Below, in pieces: positions 23,163 through 31,383 of a DNA stretch of 64,000 nt. How positions within the stretch are numbered: position 1 is the stretch's first letter; every line of letters begins with the position of its first letter. Under the pieces are notes generated by a model. It saw only the letters and a program-made list of their open reading frames with translations. It ran no database searches and was not told where the DNA came from. The DNA is from Aquificaceae bacterium (GTDB lineage: Bacteria; Aquificota; Aquificia; Aquificales; Aquificaceae): contig JALWEG010000001.1 of the NCBI GenBank assembly GCA_027014155.1, positions 1-64,000 of the forward strand. Direction: 5' to 3'. Both the position numbers and the translations under genes were made by a program.

Positions 23163-23906
23163 ATGCGAAAGTTTGGAGCTATCTTTTTGGCGGGAGCGTT
23201 GGCCTTGGGAGCGCAAGGTTTGGCTAACGCAAAGGCGTGTCCTTCGGAGAAGGAGATAAAGGAAAAGGTAAAGGAGCTGGTGCCGAGGAACTTTCAGGTT
23301 GCCGATATAAAGGAGCTTTCCCAGGTTAGGGGATTGTGTCAGGTGGTAATAAAGATGGGCATCAAGCCCGTGGTGTTCTATACGGACAAAAAGGCGGACT
23401 ATATACTCGTCGGGAATCTCTTAGACCTCAAGGAGAAGAAGAACCTAACGGCAGAGGAAACCCAGAAGTACGCCAAGCTGGACAAGGCAACGCTGAGAAA
23501 GCTGGAAAAGCACGTAAACATAGTCTATAACGGCAAGGCAAAGAAGTACATATACTTTATCTCCGACCCGGATTGTCCCTTCTGTAAGAAGGCGGAGCCT
23601 GTTCTGAAAGAGTGGGCCGATAAAAACAACGTAGCCCTTAAGGTGATTCTATTCCCTCTACCTATACACCCTCAGGCCAAGGATAAGGCGGTGGCTCTTA
23701 TATGCGACAAGAAGGGTTTAGAGGACGTTCATAACAATTACACCTCAAAGAACATGTGCGAGAAAGGAAAAAAGGCGGTTGAAGCTAACTTGAAGTTCCT
23801 CAACGAGTTGGGTGTTAGCGGCACTCCTACACTCATAGGAATGAACGGCAACGTTATACAGGGTCTTCCCCGCTCTGAAAGCGAGCTGGACTCCCTGGTA
23901 GATTGA
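23163..23906 (+). CDS. dsbC: DsbC/DsbG-like periplasmic thiol:disulfide isomerase
   Basis: 247 residues. Signal peptide (1-23, cut after ANA), a dimerisation domain (about 25-110) and a thioredoxin fold with active-site CPFC (Cys138, Cys141) in ISDPDCPFCKKAEPVL, plus the cis-proline loop GVSGTPTLIGMNG near 217. It would reshuffle disulfides of exported proteins, such as the c-type cytochromes or secretin in this window. Two extra cysteines (in ALICDKKG and NMCEKG) resemble the structural pair of DsbC. It stands alone between the structured leader and its own terminator. Confidence 0.88.
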   Translation: MRKFGAIFLAGALALGAQGLANAKACPSEKEIKEKVKELVPRNFQVADIKELSQVRGLCQVVIKMGIKPVVFYTDKKADYILVGNLLDLKEKKNLTAEETQKYAKLDKATLRKLEKHVNIVYNGKAKKYIYFISDPDCPFCKKAEPVLKEWADKNNVALKVILFPLPIHPQAKDKAVALICDKKGLEDVHNNYTSKNMCEKGKKAVEANLKFLNELGVSGTPTLIGMNGNVIQGLPRSESELDSLVD

Positions 23907-23915
23907 AAAGCCTCC

Positions 23916-23937
23916 GGAGGAGCTTTGCTCCTCCTTT
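23916..23937 (+). terminator. intrinsic terminator after dsbC
   Basis: GGAGGAGC (23916-23923), TTT loop, GCTCCTCC (23927-23934), then TTT. A perfect 8-bp stem with a short U tract, 10 bp after the dsbC stop. Confidence 0.8.
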
Positions 23938-23994
23938 AACTCTCCCCAAGCTTATTTTGATAAGTATTTCCTTTGGTGTATATTAAACTTCTGT

Positions 23995-25650
23995 ATGAGA
24001 CAGGTAGGGATAGTCTTGGGTATCAAGCCCTCCAATCCTTTAGAGTTCTGGGTGGGGGTTGAGGAGGGGAAATACCTGCAGCTGGACGATGTGGTCGTTG
24101 CCCTCAGTCGGATTGACGGCTCTTCACAGGATATAAAATTCTACGGCATAGTCCAGGAGGTTGAGAAGTTCCTTGAGGGCGTTGAGTTGGTTTACGAGAA
24201 CAGGCTCGCCAAGGAGGGGGTTCTACCGGCGAACATGGCTTACATGGCGAAGGTCTTCATCACGAGGATAGAGCCGGAGGTCTTCATTCCCCCTACTCCC
24301 GGAGATGCCGTCTTCAGAGCCGAAGGGGAAGAGCTGGAAAAGGCCATGTATTACGACGGCATGAGGACTAAGATTCCCGCAGGTATCTCCAGAGGGGGAG
24401 ACGTCGTATATCTGAACTACGACTTTATAAACGGAAGGGAGGGCGCCCACGTTTCCATATCTGGCATGTCGGGTATAGCTACCAAGACCTCTTACGCTCT
24501 CTTCTTGATAAACTCCATCTTTCAGACGGCGGACGACCGGGAGAGGATTCACGGCTTGATATTCAACGTTAAGGGGAAAGACCTGCTCTGGATTGACAAA
24601 AGGAGTAAGAAGTTCAGCCAGATCCACAGAGAGGCCTTCCTCAAGATGGGCTTAAAGCCGGAGCCGTTTACCAACGTGAGCTTCTACGCTCCTCCGGCTG
24701 AAGAGGGTTCTACCGTTCCCCGAAGCAAGGAGAGACTTAAAGATGTGGAGGTTTACTCTTGGAGCATGAGAGAGTTCGCCTATCAGGGATTGATACGCTT
24801 CATGTTCGCGGAAGGGGAGGAGGGAACTTCCAATTTGCACTACGTCATAGACAGGGTGGCCGATAGGCTCTTTTACCTATCCGCTGACAGTCCGGAGGAG
24901 GTCCTCCTTGACGAGAGTGGCCACGAGATAGAGAGCTTGGACGGACTTTACCGCCTGATGCAGGAGATTTTAGAGAATAAAGACGACGATAAAGAGAGCT
25001 ACAGGAATTGGTTCGGAACGGCCGCGCCGGCCACCGTGTACGCCTTTCTCAGAAGGTTTCATCACGCTGCCAATCACTGCAGGAGTCTCGTATCCCCTAC
25101 GAGGGGTTCGGGTATAGATTGGAAGCGGAGGCAGTTGAACGTAATAGATATATCCGACCTGCACGGCGTTGCCAAGATGTTTGTGGTGGGCGCTGTTCTC
25201 AAGAGGATATTCAAGGAGAAGGAAGAGAGCGGAAATCCGTATCCTAAAATCTTCGTAGTTCTTGACGAACTTAACAAGTATGCTCCCAAGGAGAGATGGA
25301 GTCCCATAAAGGAGATTCTTCTTGATATAGCCGAGCGGGGCAGAAGCTTGGGAGTGATACTTATAGGTGCACAGCAGACGGCCAGCGAGGTGGAGAAGAG
25401 GGTGGTGGCGAACGCCGCCGTTAAGGTAACGGGAAGGCTTGACAGCAGTGAGGTGATGAGCAAGGAGTATGAATTCCTAACCGGAAACTTCAGACAAAGG
25501 GCCATAATGCTCAAGAAGGGAAGTATGATTCTCTATCAGCCTGACGTTCCCAACCCGGTGATGATTAGTTTCCCCTTGGCTCCCTGGGCTACCAAAAAGG
25601 AGGAGGTGGAGGAAGAGGCCCATGTTCCTGAGGAGTTTGACCACTTTTAG
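23995..25650 (+). CDS. HerA-like DNA translocase ATPase with atypical Walker A
   Basis: 551 residues. An N-terminal HAS-barrel-like domain (about 1-110) precedes a HerA/FtsK-type ATPase. Walker A is odd: GMSGIATKTS (residues 157-166) has the K-T-S but not the usual G-S/T-G-K. Walker B is KIFVVLDELNKYAP (about 416-429), followed by the sensor region VILIGAQQTASEV. HerA normally works with the nuclease NurA in DNA end resection or phage defence, yet no NurA is adjacent. The 3' end overlaps the amidase gene by 29 bp. Confidence 0.82.
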   Translation: MRQVGIVLGIKPSNPLEFWVGVEEGKYLQLDDVVVALSRIDGSSQDIKFYGIVQEVEKFLEGVELVYENRLAKEGVLPANMAYMAKVFITRIEPEVFIPPTPGDAVFRAEGEELEKAMYYDGMRTKIPAGISRGGDVVYLNYDFINGREGAHVSISGMSGIATKTSYALFLINSIFQTADDRERIHGLIFNVKGKDLLWIDKRSKKFSQIHREAFLKMGLKPEPFTNVSFYAPPAEEGSTVPRSKERLKDVEVYSWSMREFAYQGLIRFMFAEGEEGTSNLHYVIDRVADRLFYLSADSPEEVLLDESGHEIESLDGLYRLMQEILENKDDDKESYRNWFGTAAPATVYAFLRRFHHAANHCRSLVSPTRGSGIDWKRRQLNVIDISDLHGVAKMFVVGAVLKRIFKEKEESGNPYPKIFVVLDELNKYAPKERWSPIKEILLDIAERGRSLGVILIGAQQTASEVEKRVVANAAVKVTGRLDSSEVMSKEYEFLTGNFRQRAIMLKKGSMILYQPDVPNPVMISFPLAPWATKKEEVEEEAHVPEEFDHF

Positions 25651-26815
25651 CTTCATACTTTTGCTTCTGCTTGAGCTTGTCTTTGCGGGGATACCTTTAA
25701 GCTCCCGCTACGGCGTGTACGATGGCAAGGTCAGAGTGGTTTTTGAGCTTCCTGAAGGAGCAAAGTTCCGCATATACTCTCAGGACGAGGAAGGTGTCGT
25801 TTTCGTAGAGATAAGAGGTGTCAAGGATACGGGGAAGCTGGTACTTCCCGCCTTCTGGAACTGGCACATATCCAAACACGACTGGGGTGTTCGTGTAGGG
25901 CTGCACCATAGGGGCAACATACGCGTGAAATATCTATTCTTAAGAAACCCCAACAGGCTCGTTATAGACATATACAGGGAGAAGAGGGTGTTCCCGTCTC
26001 CCGAGCGAAGGCAGGAGGTAGAACTTGCGGCTACGCACGGCGAAAAAGACCCCCTCAAGGACTTCATAGTTAGGCTGCTCGCCACGCCGGTGATAGACGA
26101 GACCAAGGTAATCGTGATTGATGCGGGGCACGGAGGAAAAGACCCCGGAGCGATAGGCTACGGGGGTTTGAAGGAAAAATACATAAACCTCTCCATAGCC
26201 AAGCTCCTTGCTCAATACCTGCGCAAAGATGGGAGGTTTAAGGTAATCCTGACGAGGCGCGGAGACTACTTCGTTCCGCTTCACAAGAGGGCAAAGATAG
26301 CTCTGCTCAACAGAGCAGACCTCTTTATAAGCATACATTCGGACGCCGCACCCAAGGGGAGAAGGCGCGCTAAGGGAACCCAGATATTCGCCCTCTCTTA
26401 CAAAAGAGCCATAGAAAAGAAAAGGCAGATAGTCAGGAACGACAGCTACGCAAAGCTGGTTCTGGGCAAGGCGGTGAACAGCGGCTCCCCCGTGGTGAAG
26501 AAGATTCTCGCAGACCTTGCCATAGACGTCACCCTCTACGAGAGCGTCCAGTTCGGTAAGACCGTTGCCTTAGAGCTAAAGAGCGTTCTCAAGCGGGAGG
26601 TCCACTTTAAGGGAATAAGACGTGCGGGCTTTGCGGTTCTGAAAACCCCCGGCATACCTTCGGTTCTGATAGAAACGGCCTTCATAACCAACCCCGAGGA
26701 AGCTAAGCGCTTGGCGAATCCTGAATTTAGAAAGAAGCTGGCGTGGGCCATATATAGAGCGGTTGTCAGATACTTCTACGGTGAGGACTACAACTTCAAG
26801 CTGGTCAAGTATTGA
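25622..26815 (+). CDS. amiC: N-acetylmuramoyl-L-alanine amidase (Amidase_3, AmiC type)
   Basis: 397 residues. Signal peptide (about 1-22), an AMIN-like beta domain (about 28-125), then the zinc amidase: VIVIDAGHGGKDPGAIGYGG (about 161-180), the LTRRGDYFVPLHKRAKIAN-like block, ISIHSDAAPKG, and the C-terminal PSVLIETAFITNPEEA with the catalytic glutamate. It cleaves stem peptides from glycan during daughter-cell separation. It overlaps the herA-like gene and, by a single base, the next gene. Confidence 0.93.
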   Translation: MFLRSLTTFSFILLLLLELVFAGIPLSSRYGVYDGKVRVVFELPEGAKFRIYSQDEEGVVFVEIRGVKDTGKLVLPAFWNWHISKHDWGVRVGLHHRGNIRVKYLFLRNPNRLVIDIYREKRVFPSPERRQEVELAATHGEKDPLKDFIVRLLATPVIDETKVIVIDAGHGGKDPGAIGYGGLKEKYINLSIAKLLAQYLRKDGRFKVILTRRGDYFVPLHKRAKIALLNRADLFISIHSDAAPKGRRRAKGTQIFALSYKRAIEKKRQIVRNDSYAKLVLGKAVNSGSPVVKKILADLAIDVTLYESVQFGKTVALELKSVLKREVHFKGIRRAGFAVLKTPGIPSVLIETAFITNPEEAKRLANPEFRKKLAWAIYRAVVRYFYGEDYNFKLVKY

Positions 26816-27363
26816 TGGAGGACTTCCTCAAGGAATTGGAAAGGGAAAGCCTCAGGATAAAGGGGGAGTTCTTCCTATCACCGCGGGAGCGGTTGTTCTT
26901 GGATTTCATAAGGGAAAAGGGAATTCCCAAGGAGATAGCCCTCGCAGGTATAAGGAAGTGCTACGGAGAGATTCCACCTCGCAGGCGTTCCAGGTATCCC
27001 CTCTTTCTGTGCCTAAGACAAGTGATGGAAACCTACGAGGAGTTTTTAAGGAAAAGGGCCCAGGAGATGGAAATAGATTGGGAGAGGATATTCAAACTCA
27101 AGCTGGAAGCGGTCAAGGAACTCTTAGAAAGTGAACCGCCCATGCCAGGAAGCGAAGAGGAGGCCGAAGAAATATTGAAGGAGGTAGAGAAGGAAGTTTT
27201 CAACCGGCTCTGGGGGCAGCTAAACGAGGAGCTCAAGAGGGAGATAGTTAGAAAATTCCGAAAGTTTAGGAGGGAAGAGGAGCTTTTTAAGGAGCTTGTA
27301 AAGGAAGAGCTGAGAAAGATTTACCGTATTCCTGTCCTATCCCTTTACGTGGATTCCTTATAA
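26815..27363 (+). CDS. conserved hypothetical protein, helical and charged
   Basis: 182 residues from ATG 26815, whose first base is the last base of the amidase stop; TTG 26812 is the alternative. Almost entirely helical and highly charged. The N-terminal 60 residues look like a small DNA-binding or winged-helix-type domain (LSPRERLFLDFIREKGIPKE then ALAGIRKCYGEIPPRRR). Residues about 105-175 are a Glu/Lys-rich coiled coil. No family recognised. It is sandwiched between the amidase and hemC, 12 bp before the latter. Confidence 0.6.
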   Translation: MEDFLKELERESLRIKGEFFLSPRERLFLDFIREKGIPKEIALAGIRKCYGEIPPRRRSRYPLFLCLRQVMETYEEFLRKRAQEMEIDWERIFKLKLEAVKELLESEPPMPGSEEEAEEILKEVEKEVFNRLWGQLNEELKREIVRKFRKFRREEELFKELVKEELRKIYRIPVLSLYVDSL

Positions 27364-27375
27364 TCTTACGAGGAT

Positions 27376-28287
27376 ATGAGGGTAAAGATAGGAACCAGAA
27401 AGAGCAAGCTGGCTTTGTGGCAGGCCAACTTTGTCAAGGACTTCCTGGAAAGGCACCACGGCATTGAGGTGGAGCTGGTAAAGATTACCACCAAAGGGGA
27501 CAAGATGCTTGACTCCCCGCTTGCCAAGATAGGTGGAAAAGGCCTGTTTGTGAAAGAGATAGAGGAGGCTCTGCTCAGGGGAGATATAGACCTTGCGGTT
27601 CATTCACTCAAAGATGTCCCCATGGCTCTGCCCGAGGGCCTGAAGCTGGGAGCCATAACCCGCCGCGAGAGTCCCTACGACGTTCTCCTCTCAAGGGAGA
27701 ACTTGACCTTGGAGGAGCTACCTGCGGGAGCTAAGGTGGGAACCTCATCTCTGAGAAGGCAGGTGCAGCTGAAGAGACTGAGGGGAGACCTGAAGGTTGA
27801 GGTTCTGAGGGGGAATGTGGACACGCGCGTCAGGAAGCTCAAAGAGGGGATATACGATGCGATAATCCTCGCCCACGCCGGCGTGAAGAGAATGGGCTAC
27901 GAAGGGGAGATAACCCAGATACTTGAGGACTTTATCCCCGCCGTAGGACAGGGGAGCTTGGCCATAGAGATAAGGGAAGGGGATTCGGATATAGAAAGAT
28001 TGATAGAGGGACTAAACCACCGGGAGAGCTACATATCCGCCCTTTGTGAGAGAGCATTTCTTAGGGAGCTTGAGGGAGGCTGTCAAGTTCCCATAGGAGC
28101 CTTCGCACGGGTGAAGGGGGAAAGGATAAACCTGAGGGGATTTTTGGCCGATTTGGAAGGCTCCAGGTTCATAGAGGGAGAGGTTCAAGGTAGTATCCGC
28201 GATGCTCAGGAGATAGGCAAGAGGCTTGCACAAGACATTCTGGTGAAGGGAGGTAGAGAAATTCTAAAAGAGATTTACGGAGGTTAA
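27376..28287 (+). CDS. hemC: hydroxymethylbilane synthase (porphobilinogen deaminase)
   Basis: 303 residues. Starts with the family signature [29 protein letters not shown] and [15 protein letters not shown] (about 73-87) carry the catalytic region, GTSSLRRQ (about 120) binds the cofactor, and [11 protein letters not shown] (about 236) holds the cysteine that anchors dipyrromethane. It polymerises four porphobilinogens for heme, fitting the heme A and cytochrome genes in the window. A hairpin follows at 28299. Confidence 0.97.
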   Translation: MRVKIGTRKSKLALWQANFVKDFLERHHGIEVELVKITTKGDKMLDSPLAKIGGKGLFVKEIEEALLRGDIDLAVHSLKDVPMALPEGLKLGAITRRESPYDVLLSRENLTLEELPAGAKVGTSSLRRQVQLKRLRGDLKVEVLRGNVDTRVRKLKEGIYDAIILAHAGVKRMGYEGEITQILEDFIPAVGQGSLAIEIREGDSDIERLIEGLNHRESYISALCERAFLRELEGGCQVPIGAFARVKGERINLRGFLADLEGSRFIEGEVQGSIRDAQEIGKRLAQDILVKGGREILKEIYGG

Positions 28288-28298
28288 AGGAAAACCCC

Positions 28299-28318
28299 AC
28301 CCGTCCGTAAGGACGGGT
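28299..28318. terminator. hairpin between convergent hemC and fadL-like genes
   Basis: ACCCGTCC, GTAA loop, GGACGGGT: a perfect 8-bp stem. There is no U tract on the + strand; on the - strand it is followed by GGGGTTTT, so it may serve the leftward gene better. The CCGTCCGTAAGG core recurs in the IS605 right-end hairpin at 31346. Confidence 0.6.
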
Positions 28319-28339
28319 AAGGGCAGGGAGGTAGTGGTG

Positions 28340-29611
28340 TTAAAACTTCCAGTTCAATCCTACGGATAGAGAGTTTTGAGCGTTCTTGGCACCTACCATG
28401 ACAGCACCGCCGGCGGCTTTGGTTTCAACCTTCTTTTCAAAGGCTCTTACGTAAGAGAACTCCACGCTGAAGTTCTGAGATACCTGATAGCCTATACCCA
28501 AGGTAAGATGATGCTCGGATATGGCGGGAAATCCTACAAGGTTGAACCACTCAACGTTGTAATCTGGAAAAGGAGCGGCAAAGTTAGGAATGTTGTTTAG
28601 ACCGGCAGTGGGATCTTGTATGTTTTTGGACTTTATGGGAGTTTTTCCGTAGTTCCAACCGGCTCTGAGAGCAAGCTTGGGAGTGGGCTTAAACTCGGCA
28701 CCCAGGCCGAAGACCCACTGGTTCTTCCAGTTAAAGTCCCCGTATCCGTCGGCACCGGACCAATCTATCCACCTTAAATCCACACCTACCTTCAGGTTGT
28801 CCGTAGGGGTTATACCGAAACCGAAGGCAAGCTCCTGAGGTTGCTGGAGCTTCATATCTTCAAGGACCCCGTCGTCGTTGGAGTCAAACACCCTCTTGTA
28901 GGTCATAGACACGGGAGACTGGTAGGTTATACCGGCGTAGGCCATGCCACCTATGTTGAAGCTGGCACCCAGCTGGAATCCCAAGCCTAAATCCTGGGCC
29001 TGTCCACCGCCCGCGTTCCAACAGGTGTCGGGGTTTAAGGGGTTGGCACACATAAGAGCTCCTATGTCCAGAGAACCCCAAGCTATGTGCAGAGCACCCG
29101 ATAGGGTAATCATCTCGTTCACCTTAACGGCCACGGCGGGAATCATTCTCATGAACTGGAAAGTGGTGTGCATCTGAGAAAGCATAGGGTCTTTATTCCT
29201 GTAATCAACACCCATACCGGAAACACCGAAGGCACCTATACCTACGGCTACCTTGTTATTTAGCTTGTGAACTATTCCTATCTCGGGAACCAGGAAAGTA
29301 TCCGCAGCGCTCTTCACATAGCCCCTTGTTTGGAGGGTTGGTCCACCCATAAAGGAAAAGTCCATCTTTGAGTATGCCTTAACCGTAGGCATGAAAAGGA
29401 TTCCACCGAAGCTTACGTTAAAGCCATCGTAGTTGGCCATCCATGCGGGGTTTCTGAATATCGCATCTGCCGCACCTACGGGCATACCGACACCTATTCC
29501 ACCCATAGCTCTTGAAGCCGGAGTCAGACCTATAAGGTTGTCTCCGTTGGTGGCAAAGGCAGCAGTCATACTTGAAAGTATTACCGCTCCTGCAAGTATA
29601 GATTTCCTCAT
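28340..29611 (-). CDS. FadL/TodX (OmpP1) family outer-membrane transporter
   Basis: 423 residues. Signal peptide (1-20, cut after AFA), then the typical N-terminal plug [20 protein letters not shown] with the family's N-terminal asparagine motif. The rest is a run of amphipathic beta strands ending in the aromatic LNWKF expected of an outer-membrane barrel. A cysteine pair ([14 protein letters not shown]) probably forms a disulfide in a surface loop. It would let hydrophobic substrates cross the outer membrane. Single gene, converging on hemC. Confidence 0.9.
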   Translation of the reverse strand: MRKSILAGAVILSSMTAAFATNGDNLIGLTPASRAMGGIGVGMPVGAADAIFRNPAWMANYDGFNVSFGGILFMPTVKAYSKMDFSFMGGPTLQTRGYVKSAADTFLVPEIGIVHKLNNKVAVGIGAFGVSGMGVDYRNKDPMLSQMHTTFQFMRMIPAVAVKVNEMITLSGALHIAWGSLDIGALMCANPLNPDTCWNAGGGQAQDLGLGFQLGASFNIGGMAYAGITYQSPVSMTYKRVFDSNDDGVLEDMKLQQPQELAFGFGITPTDNLKVGVDLRWIDWSGADGYGDFNWKNQWVFGLGAEFKPTPKLALRAGWNYGKTPIKSKNIQDPTAGLNNIPNFAAPFPDYNVEWFNLVGFPAISEHHLTLGIGYQVSQNFSVEFSYVRAFEKKVETKAAGGAVMVGAKNAQNSLSVGLNWKF

Positions 29612-29674
29612 CTTACTTACCCCCTTCCGAGTTTTTTCCTAACTTACCATCATAAGTTTTATCTCCTTAGCTCT

Positions 29675-30976
29675 TTATTTAAATTTCTTATAGGCTGTTA
29701 AACGAGGATTATTTACTACACTTCCCACCAAATCGTATCCCTCAACCCTATCTACCTTAATCTGCAACATCTCTCCTTCCCTAACAGGTTCCTCACTCTG
29801 GACGTATATAACCCCATCGACCTCGGGTGCCTGAGCGTAGCTTCTGCCCAGGGGAACGGGAAACTCCTCCGAAAAGCCGTCTATTAACACCTGTAGTTCT
29901 TTGCCTAAAAAGCTTTCATTTTTCTTTTCCGTTATCTTGCGCTGAACCCGTAAAACCTCTTCTTGCCTTCTTAGCTTTTCTTCTTGGGATACGGAATCCT
30001 TTAAACTGAAGGCGTGCGTTCCCTCCTCGTGGGAGTAGGTAAACACCCCGAGCCAATGGATATACCCTTCTTCAACAAAAGACAGGAGTTTATCAAAATC
30101 TTCCTTTCCTTCTGTCGGATAGCCTACGATGAGGGTGCTCCTGATTACGGCATCGGGAACCCTCGTGTGTATTCTATCGATAAGCCCCCTTACGAACTTT
30201 TCCCCGTAGCCTCTCCTCATACTCTTGAGAACCTTGTCGGATACGTGCTGGAAGGGTATATCAAAGTAAGGCAGAACCTTCTCGGAGCCGGCGATGAACT
30301 CTATAAGCTCCAGGCTGACCTCGGTAGGATACAGGTAAAGGAGCCTAATCCACCTTATACCCTCTACCTTTTCCAGCTCCTCAAGGAGTTTAATCAGGTA
30401 GCCCTTGCCGTAGAGGTCTCTGCCGTAGTAGGTGGTATCCTGAGAGACCACGTTTATCTCCTTTACTCCCAGGGAGGCTAAGTGTTTGGCTTCCTCTATC
30501 AGGTCTTCAATTCTCCTTGAGATGTGCCTGCCCCTTATTTGGGGTATGGAACAGAAAGAACAGAGTCTATTGCAACCTTCCGCTATCTTTAGGTAGGTGT
30601 AAGACTTAGGTGTGCTAACCCACCTTTTGACCTTTTGGGTGGGCGGCTCAAATCCCAGATACTTTATCACCTCGTCCCAGCTGTTTACGCCAAAGAGAGC
30701 CTGAGCCTCGTGAAGCTCCTCCTCAAGCTCCCTCCTATACCTTTCAACCAAGCAACCCATGGCCACCACCCTCTTGCCGGAGCCGGCCAGCTCTATTATG
30801 GTCTCCACCGACTCGCGTTTGGCCTCCTCTATAAAGCCACAGGTGTTCACTATCACCGTATCGGCTTCCTCAACGCTACCCACAAGCTCTACTCCGCAGG
30901 CCTTGAGCTTACTTACCAGTATCTCGCTGTCAACCAAGTTTTTAGAACACCCTAAGCTTACCAACGCCAGCTTCAT
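29675..30976 (-). CDS. rimO: RimO, ribosomal protein S12 methylthiotransferase
   Basis: 433 residues. N-terminal UPF0004 domain with MKLALVSLGCSKNLVDSE and NTCGFIEEAK, and GCLVERY. Radical-SAM cluster in EGCNRLCSFCSIPQIRGRH (CxxxCxxC). C-terminal TRAM domain (about 365-430). The CSKNLVDSE start distinguishes RimO from MiaB. It adds a methylthio group to an aspartate of S12. Confidence 0.95.
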   Translation of the reverse strand: MKLALVSLGCSKNLVDSEILVSKLKACGVELVGSVEEADTVIVNTCGFIEEAKRESVETIIELAGSGKRVVAMGCLVERYRRELEEELHEAQALFGVNSWDEVIKYLGFEPPTQKVKRWVSTPKSYTYLKIAEGCNRLCSFCSIPQIRGRHISRRIEDLIEEAKHLASLGVKEINVVSQDTTYYGRDLYGKGYLIKLLEELEKVEGIRWIRLLYLYPTEVSLELIEFIAGSEKVLPYFDIPFQHVSDKVLKSMRRGYGEKFVRGLIDRIHTRVPDAVIRSTLIVGYPTEGKEDFDKLLSFVEEGYIHWLGVFTYSHEEGTHAFSLKDSVSQEEKLRRQEEVLRVQRKITEKKNESFLGKELQVLIDGFSEEFPVPLGRSYAQAPEVDGVIYVQSEEPVREGEMLQIKVDRVEGYDLVGSVVNNPRLTAYKKFK

Positions 30977-31012
30977 GAGGCTTATAGTTTAACTAAACTT
31001 ACACCCTAAGTC

Positions 31013-31373
31013 CCCTTCCGTAAGGGAGGGTTGTGCAGAGCGTCGCCCGCAAGGGCGTTCTGGGGTTGCACGTAGTGGGGTGAAGAACTAAAATAATTTA
31101 TGCATGTGGAGAGCTAAAGGGGTGTGATGCCAGCCTCCACCTTGGTGGTAAAAGGTTTGTAGTAGATTAAAAACAAAAGGATTTAGGGTTCACCCACCTG
31201 ACGGGTGGTAGGGTCGGAGCGACCCGAACTAACGCCTGTGGGGAGAGCTCTGGCGGGATACTCTCAGAGGAGGGTGTTAGCCATCTCTCGTTGAAGCAGG
31301 AATCCCCATGCGGGTCTTCCGGGTGGGAGTAATCTCTACCGGAAGCTCCGTCCGTAAGGGCGGAGAGGTTCAC
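31013..31373 (+). mobile_element. TnpB-less IS200/IS605 remnant with omega-RNA-like right end
   Basis: The 407-bp gap between rimO and hyuA is filled by this. Left hairpin: CCCTTCC-GTAA-GGGAGGG (31013-31030). Right hairpin: CTCCGTCC-GTAA-GGGCGGAG (31346-31365), followed by AGGTTCAC. Between them lies a translated TnpB C-terminal tail (31171-31332) including the GAAGCAGGAATCCCC segment common at IS605 tnpB 3' ends. A further hairpin CGCCC-GCAA-GGGCG sits near 31045. No transposase or TnpB body remains. Boundaries are estimated from the hairpins. Confidence 0.7.
31171..31332 (+). pseudogene. C-terminal tail of a TnpB nuclease gene
   Basis: An open frame without start (stop TAA at 31168, stop TAA at 31330). 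It reads GGRVGATRTNACGESSGG then ILSEEGVSHLSLKQESPCGS, the recognisable tail of TnpB proteins, in which this DNA also encodes the guide-RNA scaffold. The catalytic RuvC and zinc-finger parts are absent. Confidence 0.75.
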
Positions 31374-31383
31374 GATAAAAGTA

